Shown here in pieces: positions 8,165-16,591 of a stretch of 64,000 nt of DNA (positions within the stretch are counted from its first letter, which is position 1; each line of letters starts with the position of its first letter). The notes beneath the pieces were generated by a model. It had not been told where the DNA came from. It made no database searches and saw only the letters and a program-made list of their open reading frames with translations. Origin of the DNA: JALYLC01 sp963743275 (GTDB lineage Bacteria; Actinomycetota; Thermoleophilia; Gaiellales; JALYLC01); the NCBI GenBank assembly GCA_963743275.1, contig CAVUPB010000007.1, forward strand, positions 62,001-126,000, written 5' to 3'. Made by a program: the position numbers and the translations under genes.

Positions 8165-8470
8165 ATGAGTGACCCGAGCGAGGCCCCGCCGCCGGCGGGA
8201 AGCGTCGAGGAACAGCCGCGCGACCGCCAGCGCCGGCATGCGCGCCGCGCGGGCATGTACCTCCAGGCGATCCTCACCGTCGGGCTGGTGATCGTGATCG
8301 TCGCGCTGCTGCTCGCGAACCGGCGCACGGTGAGAGTCAGCTGGGTCGTCGGCTCCAGCCGTCAGTCGGTCGTGTGGATCGTGCTGGTCACGGCGATCCT
8401 CGGCTGGCTGCTCGGCATCTTCACGAGCATCCTCTTCCGGCACCGCACGCGGCGCCGCAACGACCCCTAG
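8165..8470 (+). CDS. LapA-domain (DUF1049-like) small membrane protein
   Basis: 101 residues from ATG 8165. A charged, proline-rich N-terminal tail of about 35 residues precedes two transmembrane helices, AILTVGLVIVIVALLLAN and VWIVLVTAILGWLLGIFTS, joined by a short beta-like loop (RTVRVSWVVGSS). The C-terminus is arginine-rich. This is the layout of lipopolysaccharide-assembly-protein-A-like membrane proteins, found also in organisms without LPS, where the role is unknown. The 3' end overlaps the stop of the convergent ThDP-enzyme gene by 4 bp. Confidence 0.8.
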   Translation: MSDPSEAPPPAGSVEEQPRDRQRRHARRAGMYLQAILTVGLVIVIVALLLANRRTVRVSWVVGSSRQSVVWIVLVTAILGWLLGIFTSILFRHRTRRRNDP

Positions 8471-10098
8471 CCGCGCACCTCGACGAGCGTCGGGCGGTCG
8501 GCCGCGAAGGCCTCGGCCAGCGCACCCGGCAGGTCGTCGAGCGAGCCGGTGCGCACGCCCCGGCAGCCGAAGCCCTCGGCCAGCTTGACGAAGTCGTGGG
8601 CGCTGATCTCGGTGCCGAGACGCGGCGCGCCGATGCGGTCCATGGAGTCGCGCATCTCGTTGTAGCCGTCGTTCTGCCAGATCACGAGCGCGATCGGGAG
8701 GCCGAGGTCGGCGGCGCTCGCGAGCTCCTGGATCGTGAACAGCGCCCCGCCGTCGCCCGCGAGGGCGGCGACCGGCCGTGTGGGCGCGGCGAGCTTCGCG
8801 CCGATCGCCATGGGCAGCGCCGGGCCGAGCGTGCCGAAGCCGCCGGGCGCGATGTAGGTGCCCTCGGGCCGTCCGGGCCACCAGTGATGGGCGACGTACG
8901 CCGGCTGCGTGGAGTCGGCGACGAGGATCGCGTCGCCCGGCAACCCGTGCGCCAGGGCCTTCAGGAACGGCAGGTGCAGCTCGGCCCCGGGCCACCAGCG
9001 CCCGCCGCGCAGGGCTGCGGCACGCTCGGCCCCGGCGGTTCGCTCGCGCCCCCGCGCGGCGAGGCCGGCGTCGATCGCCGCGAGCGTTGCGCGCGCGTCG
9101 CCCTGCAGGCCGACGGCCGCGGGGCGCTGGTTGTGCAGCTGATCGGCGTCGATGTCGACGCGGATGAGCGCGCCCGCGAAGTCGGGGGCGCCGGCGCCCG
9201 GCGCGTAGAAGTAGTCGGTCTCGGAGAACTCGGTGCCGACGGCGAGCACGGCGTCGGCCTCGGCGAAGGCGGCGTGGACCGGCCGCAGCGTGAGCGTCGT
9301 GCCGATGCTGAGCGGGTGGTCGTCGGACAGCACGCCCTTGGCGTTGACCGTCATCCCGACGGGCGCCCCGAGGCGCTCCGCGACGGCCGCGGCCTCGGCG
9401 CCCGCCGCGACCGCTCCGCCTCCGAGCAGCAGCATCGGCCGCTCGGCGGTCGCGAGCAGCTCGACGGCGCGCGCGATCTGCGCGGGATCGGCGAGTGGCG
9501 CCGCGCCGCGCGCCGGCAGGCGCTGCGACGACTGCGCGGGAAGGTCGAGGACGTCGATGGGGACGCCGATGTGGACCGGGCGCGGCCGCCGCGACTCGAA
9601 GATCTCGAACGCCCGCGCGAACGCCTCGGGCAGCTCGCCCGGGTCGCGCACCTCGATCGAGTCGGCCGTGATCGTGGCCATGAAGGCGCGCTGGTCGGGC
9701 AGGTCGTGGAGCGCGCCGTGGCCGCGGCCGTTGTCGGCGCAGGCGGTCGCGCTCGAGATCACGAGCATCGGGATCGAGTCGTGGTAGGCGCCGGCGATCG
9801 GCGTCGCGGCGTTGGTGAGGCCCGCCCCGGTGATGAGCGTGCAGATGCCGGGCTTGCCCGCCACGCGGGCGTAGCCGTCGGCCATGAAGGCCGCGCCCTG
9901 CTCGTGACGGGGCGAGACGTGGCGGATCTCGGAGGCCGCCAGGCCGCGGTAGATCTCGAGCGTGTGCACGCCGGGGATGCCGAACACGGTGTCCACCTCG
10001 TACTGCTCGAGCAGGCGGACGATGGCCTCGCCGCAGCTCGGCGCGGCGACCGGCGCGGTCGTGTGGGAATCGGCTCCAAGTGGCGTGGCTTCGGGCAT
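8467..10098 (-). CDS. Thiamine-diphosphate-dependent enzyme, AruI-like decarboxylase
   Basis: 543 residues with the three-domain acetolactate-synthase fold. The N-terminal Pyr domain starts CGEAIVRLLEQYEVDTVFGIPGVHT and has the activating glutamate in HEQGA. The C-terminal PP domain has GDGGALFT with the distal Asn in WQNDGYNE (GDG-x-N ThDP motif). The N-terminal wording resembles 5-guanidino-2-oxopentanoate decarboxylase (AruI of the arginine transaminase pathway) more than catalytic acetolactate synthase, but substrate assignment from memory is uncertain. It is transcribed away from the molybdenum hydroxylase operon, with only 24 bp between start codons. ATG 10096-10098 has a TACGCT six bases upstream. 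Confidence 0.85.
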   Translation of the reverse strand: MPEATPLGADSHTTAPVAAPSCGEAIVRLLEQYEVDTVFGIPGVHTLEIYRGLAASEIRHVSPRHEQGAAFMADGYARVAGKPGICTLITGAGLTNAATPIAGAYHDSIPMLVISSATACADNGRGHGALHDLPDQRAFMATITADSIEVRDPGELPEAFARAFEIFESRRPRPVHIGVPIDVLDLPAQSSQRLPARGAAPLADPAQIARAVELLATAERPMLLLGGGAVAAGAEAAAVAERLGAPVGMTVNAKGVLSDDHPLSIGTTLTLRPVHAAFAEADAVLAVGTEFSETDYFYAPGAGAPDFAGALIRVDIDADQLHNQRPAAVGLQGDARATLAAIDAGLAARGRERTAGAERAAALRGGRWWPGAELHLPFLKALAHGLPGDAILVADSTQPAYVAHHWWPGRPEGTYIAPGGFGTLGPALPMAIGAKLAAPTRPVAALAGDGGALFTIQELASAADLGLPIALVIWQNDGYNEMRDSMDRIGAPRLGTEISAHDFVKLAEGFGCRGVRTGSLDDLPGALAEAFAADRPTLVEVRG

Positions 10099-10104
10099 GC
10101 GGGG

Positions 10105-10116
10105 AGCGTATAGGCT
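10105..10116. promoter_or_regulatory. Abutting divergent -10 elements (TACGCT minus, TAGGCT plus)
   Basis: On the minus strand TACGCT (10110-10105) lies 6 bases before the ThDP-enzyme ATG. On the plus strand TAGGCT (10111-10116) lies 6 bases before the amidohydrolase GTG. The two hexamers touch without overlap, so the polymerase footprints must compete and both mRNAs would be leaderless. Confidence 0.55.
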
Positions 10117-10122
10117 CTCGGG

Positions 10123-11268
10123 GTGTCCGATGCCGCCCTGATCGAGCGCGCCGAGGAGCTGCTCGCGCTCCAGGGCGAGCGCATCGCCTCGCTGCTCCCC
10201 GAGGGCTGCGAGCCGTTCGACGCGCACACGCATCTCGGACTCGACGAGGACGGGCACGCGCTCTCGGTCGAGCAGCACCTCGCCCTCATGGACGAGGCGG
10301 GCGTGTGCGGCGCCAACGTCTTCGCCCTCAACGAGCCGGACCGCGAGCCGGCCTACCGCGCGCCCAACGACCGCGTGCTCGCGTGGGCCGCCGAGGTGCC
10401 CGACCGGCTCTTCCCGTTCGTGCGCCTGAGCCTCGACGAGGATCCGCTGGGCGAGGCCGAGCGCTGCCTCGATCGCGGTGCGCGCGGCATCAAGCTGCAT
10501 CCGCGCGCGCAGGCGTTCCGGGTCAACGACCCGAAGCTCGAGGCCGTCTTCGCGCTCGCGCACGAGCGCAGCCTGCCCGTGCTCATCCACGCGGGCCGCG
10601 GCCTGCCGCCGGGCATGCCGCTCGAGCTCGGGCACGTCGCGGAGCGCCACCCCGACGCCTCCCTGATCCTGGCGCACGCGGCGATCGTGGCGCAGGCGGG
10701 CATCGGGCGGCTGGCGCGGAGCGTCGAGAACATCTTCTTCGACAGCTCGACCTGGACGCCGCTCGACCAGCTCAACCTGATGTCGCTCGTACCGCCCGAG
10801 CAGATCCTGTGGGCCTCGGACATCCCCTACGGCGAGCCGCTCGCCGCGCTCAACGTGTTCGCGCGCGCGGCGCGGGTGTGCGGTGCGAGCGATGAGCTCC
10901 TGCGCGGGATGCTGCGCGACAACGCGCTCGGCCTGCTCGAGGGCCGCCGCCCGGCGCAGCGCTCGGCTCCGCTCGCACCCGCCGACTTCCGCACGTCGTA
11001 CGCCCGTGTGCGCGCAACGATGTATATGGCCGGCGCGACCTCGCTACTCTGGCTCGGCATGCCGGAGCACGTCGGATATCTCGGCCTGGCCGAGGCTGCG
11101 CTGCACGAGGAGGGCCTCGACGACCAGGCCGAGGTCGTGCGCTGCGCGCGGGCGCTCTGGAACCACTGGGCCGCGACGATCGTCCCCGGGGCGCCGCCCG
11201 ACCTCGCCGGTCGCGGGCGCGTGTGGCGGCTGCTCAACCAGGCCCAGGCCGACACGGTGCTCGCATGA
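10123..11268 (+). CDS. Amidohydrolase-family metal-dependent hydrolase
   Basis: 381 residues starting GTG 10123. A TIM-barrel amidohydrolase-2-type domain occupies roughly residues 25-270: FDAHTHLGLD (metal-binding HxH), ARGIKLHPRAQAF (Lys/His), LIHAGRG, LILAHAAI and the ASDIPYGEP aspartate. The C-terminal 100 residues are helical and unassigned. It is the first gene of the coupled operon that encodes the molybdenum hydroxylase: its TGA overlaps the next ATG (ATGA). A role in opening or trimming the product or substrate of the hydroxylase is an inference from this context. Confidence 0.82.
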   Translation: MSDAALIERAEELLALQGERIASLLPEGCEPFDAHTHLGLDEDGHALSVEQHLALMDEAGVCGANVFALNEPDREPAYRAPNDRVLAWAAEVPDRLFPFVRLSLDEDPLGEAERCLDRGARGIKLHPRAQAFRVNDPKLEAVFALAHERSLPVLIHAGRGLPPGMPLELGHVAERHPDASLILAHAAIVAQAGIGRLARSVENIFFDSSTWTPLDQLNLMSLVPPEQILWASDIPYGEPLAALNVFARAARVCGASDELLRGMLRDNALGLLEGRRPAQRSAPLAPADFRTSYARVRATMYMAGATSLLWLGMPEHVGYLGLAEAALHEEGLDDQAEVVRCARALWNHWAATIVPGAPPDLAGRGRVWRLLNQAQADTVLA

Positions 11269-11732
11269 GCGAGGTCACGCTCGAGCTCAACGGCCGCGCA
11301 TGGAGCGGGAGCGCTCCCGACGGCGCGACGCTCGCCGAGGTGCTGCGCGAGCAGGTCGGCCTGACCGGCACCAAGATCGCCTGCGCCGAGGGCACGTGCG
11401 GCGCCTGCACCGTGCTCGTCGACGGTCGCGCGGTGCTCTCGTGCATCCTGCTGGCCGACCAGGCCGACGGCTGCGAGGTGACGACGATCGAGGGTCTCGG
11501 CGACGAGGGCGCGCTGTCGGTGCTGCAGCGGGCGTTCGTCGAGGAGGACGCACTCCAGTGCGGCTTCTGCACCGCCGGCCAGGTGGTGTCCGCGACCGCG
11601 CTGCTGGCGGCGACGCCGCGCCCGACGAGCGAGCAGGTGCGCGCGGCGATGAGCGGCAACCTCTGCCGCTGCGGCGCCTATCCCGGGATCGAGCGCGCGG
11701 TGCTGCGGGCGGCCGAGGAGCTTGCGTCGTAA
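11265..11732 (+). CDS. Molybdenum hydroxylase small subunit, [2Fe-2S] (CoxS family)
   Basis: 155 residues. The N-terminal plant-type ferredoxin domain holds C-x4-C-x2-C (IACAEGTCGACTVL) with the fourth Cys in LSCILLAD. The C-terminal helical domain holds the second cluster, in CGFCTAGQ and NLCRCGAYPGI. This is the electron-transfer subunit that passes electrons from the molybdenum centre to FAD in the xanthine oxidase family. The start ATG 11265 overlaps the upstream stop and the TAA overlaps the next ATG (TAATG), so subunits are made in step. Confidence 0.93.
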   Translation: MSEVTLELNGRAWSGSAPDGATLAEVLREQVGLTGTKIACAEGTCGACTVLVDGRAVLSCILLADQADGCEVTTIEGLGDEGALSVLQRAFVEEDALQCGFCTAGQVVSATALLAATPRPTSEQVRAAMSGNLCRCGAYPGIERAVLRAAEELAS

Positions 11733-13984
11733 TGGCCAAGCTGCAGAAGACATCGGTCGAGATGGAGGGCCGCTTCGAGGAGCGCTGGGTGCTCGTCGAG
11801 GACGAGCCGGAGGCCTGGGAGGACGAGCGCGAGCTCAGCGTCGCGGGCACGCGCGTCGCGCGTCTCACCGGGCCGCGGCGCGTCTCGGGCGCCGCGCGCT
11901 ACGTCTCCGACGTCGCCCTGCCGGGCATGCTCCAGGGCGTCGTCGTGCGCTCGCCGCACGCGCACGCCACGGTCGAGATGGACGTCGCCGCGGCGCTCGC
12001 GGTGCCGGGCGTGCACGCCGTGCTCTCGCCCGCCGACGAGAACGTCAAGGAGGGCCGCAGGGCGATCTTCACGAGCGAGCCCGCCTACGCCGGGGCGCCC
12101 GTCGCGGCGCTCGCCTGCGAGGACGCGGCCGCGGCGCGCGCGGGCATCGCGGCACTGGCGCTCCGCTTCGAGCCGCTCGGCTTCGTCGTCGACATGGCGC
12201 AGGCGCTCGCGGACCAGCGGCTGCAGGAGGATCCGGTCGAGGACGAGAGCGGCGACGTCGAGGCCGGCATGGACGAGGCCGACGTGATCATCGAGGGCGA
12301 CTACGCCACCTCCGCACAGGTGCATCACGCGCTCGAGCCGCACTGCGCCGTCGCGCAGTGGCTCGGCGACGAGCTGCACGCGTTCGTCTCGACGCAGGGC
12401 ATCTGGGACGCGCGCCAGCAGCTCGCGCGGGCCTTCGGCCTCGACCCCGACCGCGTCCACGTCACCTGCGAATTCATGGGCGGCGGCTTCGGCGCCAAGC
12501 AGGGCCCGACGACCGAAGGCCTGATCGCCGCGTACCTGTCGCGGGCCGCCGCCGGCCGCGCCGTGCGCGTCTTCAACGATCGCCGCAGCGAGGGCGTCGC
12601 CACGGGCCATCGCGCCCAGACGCAGCAGACCTACCGCATCGGCGCGCGGCGCGACGGGACGCTGACCGCGATCGAGGTCACGTCGGTGATCGGCAACCCG
12701 ATGCGCGGCTGGGTGAACCCGACGACGATCCCGGCGCGCACGCTCTACCGCTGCGCGAACGTGCGCGCGCAGGCGATCCCGCTGCTGATCGACGTCGAGC
12801 CGTCGAACGCGTTCCGCGCGCCGGGCGTCATGGAGGGCACGTTCGGGTACGAGAGCGCGCTCGACGAGCTCGCCGTCACGCTCTCGCTCGACCCGCTCGC
12901 GCTGCGCCGCGCCAACGACGTCGACGTCGACCAGGTCAGCGGACTGCCCTACTCGGCCAAGAACCTGTCGGCCTGCATCGACCGCGCGGCCGAGCTGGCG
13001 GGCTGGGGCGAGCGCGACGCGCTGCGCGATCGCGAGCATCCGGACGGCCGCCGGCGGGGCCTCGGCGCCGCCTGCCAGATCTGGTGGGGCGGCGGCGGAC
13101 CGCCCGCGCACGCGCTCGTGCGCATGGGCCGCGACGGCGTGGTGACGGTGGTCACCGGCGCGCAGGACATCGGCACCGGCGTCACGACGGCCTTTGCGAT
13201 GGTCGCCGCCGAGGAGCTCGGCCTCCCGCTCGACCGCGTGCGCGTCGAGGTCGGCTCGACGCGCTACGGCGTCTACGCGCCGGTCTCGGGCGGTTCGCAG
13301 ACGATGCCCTCGGTCGCGCCCGCCGTGCGCTCCGCCGCCTACGACCTGCGCGGCAAGCTGCTCGAGCTGGCGGGCGACGTCTTCGAGGTCTCGCCGGACG
13401 ACCTGCGCATCGTCGACGGCGAGTTCGTCTCGCTCGACGGCGCGCTGCGCGAGAAGGTCACCGAGGTGACGGGCAAGCTCGGCCAGGCGCAGCTCGTCGG
13501 CACCGGGTCGCGCGGACCGAACCCCGACGGCATGCGCGTGAACACGTTCGGCTGCCAGATCGCCCAGGTCGCGGTCGATGCGGCCACGGGCGAGATCACG
13601 GTCGAGCGCATCGTCGCGGTGCACGACATCGGCCGCGTGATCTCGCCGCTGCAGGCGCGCAGCCAGGTCGAGGGCGGCGTGCTCCAGGCGCTCGGCTTCG
13701 CGCTCATGGAGGAACGGGTCATCGATCCGACGACGGGCACCGTCGTCAACGCGAACCTCGAGGACTACAAGCTGCCGACGCACGCCGACTGCCCGGAGAT
13801 CGTCGTCGAGTTCATCGACAAGCCCGATCCCCACGCATCCACGCTCGGCCTCAAGGGCCTCGGGGAGCCGCCGATCGTGCCGACCGCGCCCGCGATCGCC
13901 AACGCCGTGTACCACGCGACCGGGGTGCGCGTGCGCACGTCGCCGATCACGCGCCGCCGCTTCCTCGAGGCGCGGGCCGGATGA
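11732..13984 (+). CDS. Molybdenum hydroxylase large catalytic subunit (xanthine oxidase family)
   Basis: 750 residues carrying the molybdopterin-binding subunit. After about 40 extra N-terminal residues come the aldehyde-oxidase a/b hammerhead (RVSGAARYVSDVALPGMLQG) and the Moco domains: GGGFGAKQGP, NAFRAPGVMEG, GAQDIGTGV and the active-site glutamate region GLKGLGEPPIVPTAPAIANA. The AYXCSFR loop of true form I CO dehydrogenase is absent, so this is not a classical CoxL. The substrate (aldehyde, purine, aromatic or N-heterocycle) cannot be read off. The 3' end overlaps the FAD subunit by 4 bp. Confidence 0.92.
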   Translation: MAKLQKTSVEMEGRFEERWVLVEDEPEAWEDERELSVAGTRVARLTGPRRVSGAARYVSDVALPGMLQGVVVRSPHAHATVEMDVAAALAVPGVHAVLSPADENVKEGRRAIFTSEPAYAGAPVAALACEDAAAARAGIAALALRFEPLGFVVDMAQALADQRLQEDPVEDESGDVEAGMDEADVIIEGDYATSAQVHHALEPHCAVAQWLGDELHAFVSTQGIWDARQQLARAFGLDPDRVHVTCEFMGGGFGAKQGPTTEGLIAAYLSRAAAGRAVRVFNDRRSEGVATGHRAQTQQTYRIGARRDGTLTAIEVTSVIGNPMRGWVNPTTIPARTLYRCANVRAQAIPLLIDVEPSNAFRAPGVMEGTFGYESALDELAVTLSLDPLALRRANDVDVDQVSGLPYSAKNLSACIDRAAELAGWGERDALRDREHPDGRRRGLGAACQIWWGGGGPPAHALVRMGRDGVVTVVTGAQDIGTGVTTAFAMVAAEELGLPLDRVRVEVGSTRYGVYAPVSGGSQTMPSVAPAVRSAAYDLRGKLLELAGDVFEVSPDDLRIVDGEFVSLDGALREKVTEVTGKLGQAQLVGTGSRGPNPDGMRVNTFGCQIAQVAVDAATGEITVERIVAVHDIGRVISPLQARSQVEGGVLQALGFALMEERVIDPTTGTVVNANLEDYKLPTHADCPEIVVEFIDKPDPHASTLGLKGLGEPPIVPTAPAIANAVYHATGVRVRTSPITRRRFLEARAG

Positions 13985-14859
13985 GCGCGTACACCCGCCC
14001 CGGCACCGTCGACGAGGCGCTCGCGCTGCTCGCTGCGCCCGGCATGCACGCGCTCGCCGGCGGCACCGACCTCGTGCCCCTGCAGAGCCGCGGCAAGGCG
14101 CCGGGCGACCTCGTCGACGTGCGCCGGCTGCTCGGCGACGCGATCGAGGACGCGGGCGGGGGTCTCGCCATCGGCGCCGCGACGCGGGTCGCCGACGTCG
14201 CGGCCGACGAGCGCGTGGCCGGGCGCTACGCCGCGCTCGCGCAGGCGGCCGGGCAGGCCGCGGCGCCGCAGTTGCGCAACCAGGGCACGGTCGCGGGCAA
14301 CCTGGCGCAGCACGTGCGCTGCTGGTACTTCCGCCACCCCGACCTGACGTGCTGGCTCGCGGGCGGCGACACCTGCTACGCGCAGATCGGCGATCACCGC
14401 AAGCACGGCCTCGAGGCGGGCGACTGCATCTCGGTCGCGCCGTCCGATCTCGCCGCGGCGCTGCTCGCGCTCGACGCGAGCGTGCGCGTCGCGGGCCCCG
14501 CTGGAGAGCGCAGCCTTCCCATCGCCGAGCTCTACGCCCGGCCGAGCGAGGCGCACCGCTCGGCCGTGCAGCTCGCCCGCGGTGAGCTGATCACGGCGAT
14601 CGAGCTGCCCGCGCCGCCGCAGGCGTCCGCGTACGAGCGCGCCGGCGAGCGCGCCGCCTGGTCGTTCGCGCTCGCCGGAATCGCGGCGGCGCGCTTCGGC
14701 GACGGCGTGCGCCTGGCCGCCATCGGTCTCACGAACGAGCCGCGCCTGCTCGACCCCGCCGATCCGCTCGCCGGCCTCCCCGGCCTGGAGCAGACGGGCT
14801 GGAAGCGCGAGCTCGCCGGCGTGCTGTGCGAGCGCGCGCTTGCGCGCGTCGCCCCGTAG
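13981..14859 (+). CDS. Molybdenum hydroxylase FAD subunit with four extra cysteines
   Basis: 292 residues. The FAD-binding motifs HALAGGTDLVP (near residue 23) and LRNQGTVAGNLAQ (near 98) are typical of the medium subunit (CoxM/PaoB family). Four cysteines at residues 114, 124, 132 and 149 (VRCWYF, LTCWLAGG, DTCYAQ, GDCISV) occupy the region where PaoB/YagS and 4-hydroxybenzoyl-CoA reductase beta subunits bind an additional [4Fe-4S] cluster. CoxM and simple xanthine dehydrogenases lack these. I infer an extra cluster here, which narrows the enzyme to the PaoABC or benzoyl-CoA-reductase-like branches. Confidence 0.88.
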   Translation: MSAYTRPGTVDEALALLAAPGMHALAGGTDLVPLQSRGKAPGDLVDVRRLLGDAIEDAGGGLAIGAATRVADVAADERVAGRYAALAQAAGQAAAPQLRNQGTVAGNLAQHVRCWYFRHPDLTCWLAGGDTCYAQIGDHRKHGLEAGDCISVAPSDLAAALLALDASVRVAGPAGERSLPIAELYARPSEAHRSAVQLARGELITAIELPAPPQASAYERAGERAAWSFALAGIAAARFGDGVRLAAIGLTNEPRLLDPADPLAGLPGLEQTGWKRELAGVLCERALARVAP

Positions 14860-16028
14860 TGGCCGCCTTCGACGTCGCGGTCATCGGGGCCGGCACGACG
14901 GGCTCCTCGATCGCCTACCACCTCACGCAGCGCGGCCTGCGTCCCGTCGTGTTCGAGAAGACGCGCGCGGCCGGCGGTCCCTCCGGCGCCTCGGCCGGCA
15001 TGTGCCGGGCGCATTACGTCCAGCCCGCGATCATCGAGATGGCCCACCACGGCTGCGAGTTCCTCGCCGACATGAAGGCCCGCACCGGGTTCCAGTCGGG
15101 CTACTCGATGTCCGGATACCTCGTCGTCGGTCCTCCCGAGCGCGAGGGGGCGATCCGCAGCGCGTACGAGGCGATGCGGGAGCGCGGCGTGGAGGTCGAG
15201 CTGTGCGACGTCGACCGCATCCTCGAGCTCGAGCCGCGTCTTGCCACGCACGATCTCGCGATCGGCTGCTACGAGCCGCGCGGCGGCCACGCCCAGCCGT
15301 TGTTCGTGGCCGACGGCTTCGTGCGCGCCGCCGAGCGCGACGGCGCGACGCTGCGACTCGGAACGCGCGTGACCGGCCTGCGGCCGGACGGCCAGGGCTG
15401 GAGCATCTGGCTCGCCGACGGTACCCGCGTCTCGGCCGAGATCGCGATCGTCGCGTGCGGGCCCTGGGCGAACACGCTCACGCGCGGACTCGGCGGCGTC
15501 GTGCCGCTCGCGCTCTCGCGCGGCCAGGCGGGGCGCTTCCGCCCGCCGCACGCGTTCGGGCTCTCCGGGCCGATCGTCTCCGACCACGCACACGAGCTGT
15601 GGATCAAGCCCGAGGGCAACGACGGGCACTACCTCGTCGGCGGTCGCGGCGGGCGCCTCGACCGCAGCCCGCACGTGCGTCCGACCGGCCTTGCCGGCGC
15701 GGACGACGCGATGCTCGAGACGTTCGCCGGCGAGCTCGCGCACCGCTTCCCGGGCATGGCCGGCGGCATCTGGCGGGGCTCGTGGTCGAGCTTCTACGAC
15801 TTCACGCCCGACGGCAATCCCGTCATCGACTTCGTACCGGGCAGGCCCGGCCTGATCGTCGCGACCGGCATGTCGGGGCACTGCTTCAAGCTGGCGCCCT
15901 CGCTCGGGCTCGGCACCGCCGAGCTCGTCGTCGACGGCGTCGTGCGCAGCTTCGACTGGTCGGTGTTCGCCTACGGGCGCTTCGCGCGCCGCGCCAATCC
16001 CGTCGGCGGCGGGCGCGGGCCCGGATGA
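14859..16028 (+). CDS. FAD-dependent oxidoreductase (DAO family)
   Basis: 389 residues from GTG 14859, whose first base is the last base of the preceding TAG. The Rossmann motif VAVIGAGTTGSSIAYHLTQRG binds FAD. The GGPSGASAGMCRAHYV segment and the C-terminal GNPVIDFVPGRPGLIVATGMSGHCFKLAPSLG match the D-amino-acid oxidase / sarcosine oxidase family. It probably oxidises a secondary or tertiary amine or amino acid. Being coupled into the molybdenum hydroxylase operon, it may act on the same catabolic route; the substrate is unknown. Confidence 0.85.
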   Translation: MAAFDVAVIGAGTTGSSIAYHLTQRGLRPVVFEKTRAAGGPSGASAGMCRAHYVQPAIIEMAHHGCEFLADMKARTGFQSGYSMSGYLVVGPPEREGAIRSAYEAMRERGVEVELCDVDRILELEPRLATHDLAIGCYEPRGGHAQPLFVADGFVRAAERDGATLRLGTRVTGLRPDGQGWSIWLADGTRVSAEIAIVACGPWANTLTRGLGGVVPLALSRGQAGRFRPPHAFGLSGPIVSDHAHELWIKPEGNDGHYLVGGRGGRLDRSPHVRPTGLAGADDAMLETFAGELAHRFPGMAGGIWRGSWSSFYDFTPDGNPVIDFVPGRPGLIVATGMSGHCFKLAPSLGLGTAELVVDGVVRSFDWSVFAYGRFARRANPVGGGRGPG

Positions 16029-16588
16029 TCGGCGGCGTGCTGCTCGCCGCCGGCGAGGGCTCGCGCTTCCGCGCGGCGGGCGGCGGCGTCAAGCTGCTCG
16101 CGTCCGTCGACGGCCGCCCGCTCGTCGAGCGCGCGCTGGCGGCGCTCGCGGCAGGCGGGCTGGGCGATCGCGTGATCGTGCTCGGCGCGCACGCCGACGA
16201 CGTGCTGGCGACCGCCGACCTGCACGGAGCGCGGCCCGTGCGCAACGCCGACTGGGAGCGCGGGATGGCCTCCTCGCTCCAGGCCGGGCTCGCGGCGCTC
16301 GACCCGGCCTGCAACGCGGCGGTCGTCGTGCTGGGCGACGGTCCGGCGCTCTCGGCCGAGGCGATCCGCCGCGTCGCAGTGGCGGCCGAGGGCGCCACGG
16401 GTCTCGTCGCGGCGACCTACGGAGGCGGGCGGGGCTCGCATCCGGTCGCGATCCCGCGCGCGCTCTGGGCGCAGCTCCCGCGCGAGGGCGAGCAGGGCGC
16501 TCGCGCGCTCGGCGATCCGGCCGTGCTCGTCGACTGCAGCGACCTGCCGGCTCCGGGCGACGCGGACACCCCGGCCGACCTGCCGTAG
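16025..16588 (+). CDS. MocA-like molybdenum cofactor cytidylyltransferase
   Basis: 187 residues. The nucleotidyltransferase signature GGVLLAAGEGSRFRAAGG binds the NTP, and VVVLGDGPALS corresponds to the metal-binding D-x-P motif of the MobA/MocA family (here DGP). GGGRGSHPVAIPRALW fits the MocA subgroup. MocA makes molybdopterin cytosine dinucleotide, the cofactor form used by bacterial xanthine-oxidase-family enzymes, which suits its place as last gene of the hydroxylase operon. ATG 16025 overlaps the upstream TGA by 4 bp. Confidence 0.85.
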   Translation: MIGGVLLAAGEGSRFRAAGGGVKLLASVDGRPLVERALAALAAGGLGDRVIVLGAHADDVLATADLHGARPVRNADWERGMASSLQAGLAALDPACNAAVVVLGDGPALSAEAIRRVAVAAEGATGLVAATYGGGRGSHPVAIPRALWAQLPREGEQGARALGDPAVLVDCSDLPAPGDADTPADLP

Positions 16589-16591
16589 CCG

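Noticed and set aside
8467..10098. Annotation as biosynthetic acetolactate synthase
   Set aside because: No ilvN or other branched-chain genes are nearby and the N-terminal wording is closer to AruI-type decarboxylases.
11678..13915. Very long open frame antisense to the molybdenum hydroxylase large subunit
   Set aside because: It is arginine/alanine/valine-rich low-complexity translation opposite a gene with clear motifs. Such shadows are expected at this GC content.
11732..13984. Annotation as form I carbon monoxide dehydrogenase CoxL
   Set aside because: The active-site loop AYXCSFR is absent, and the FAD subunit has extra cysteines that CoxM lacks.
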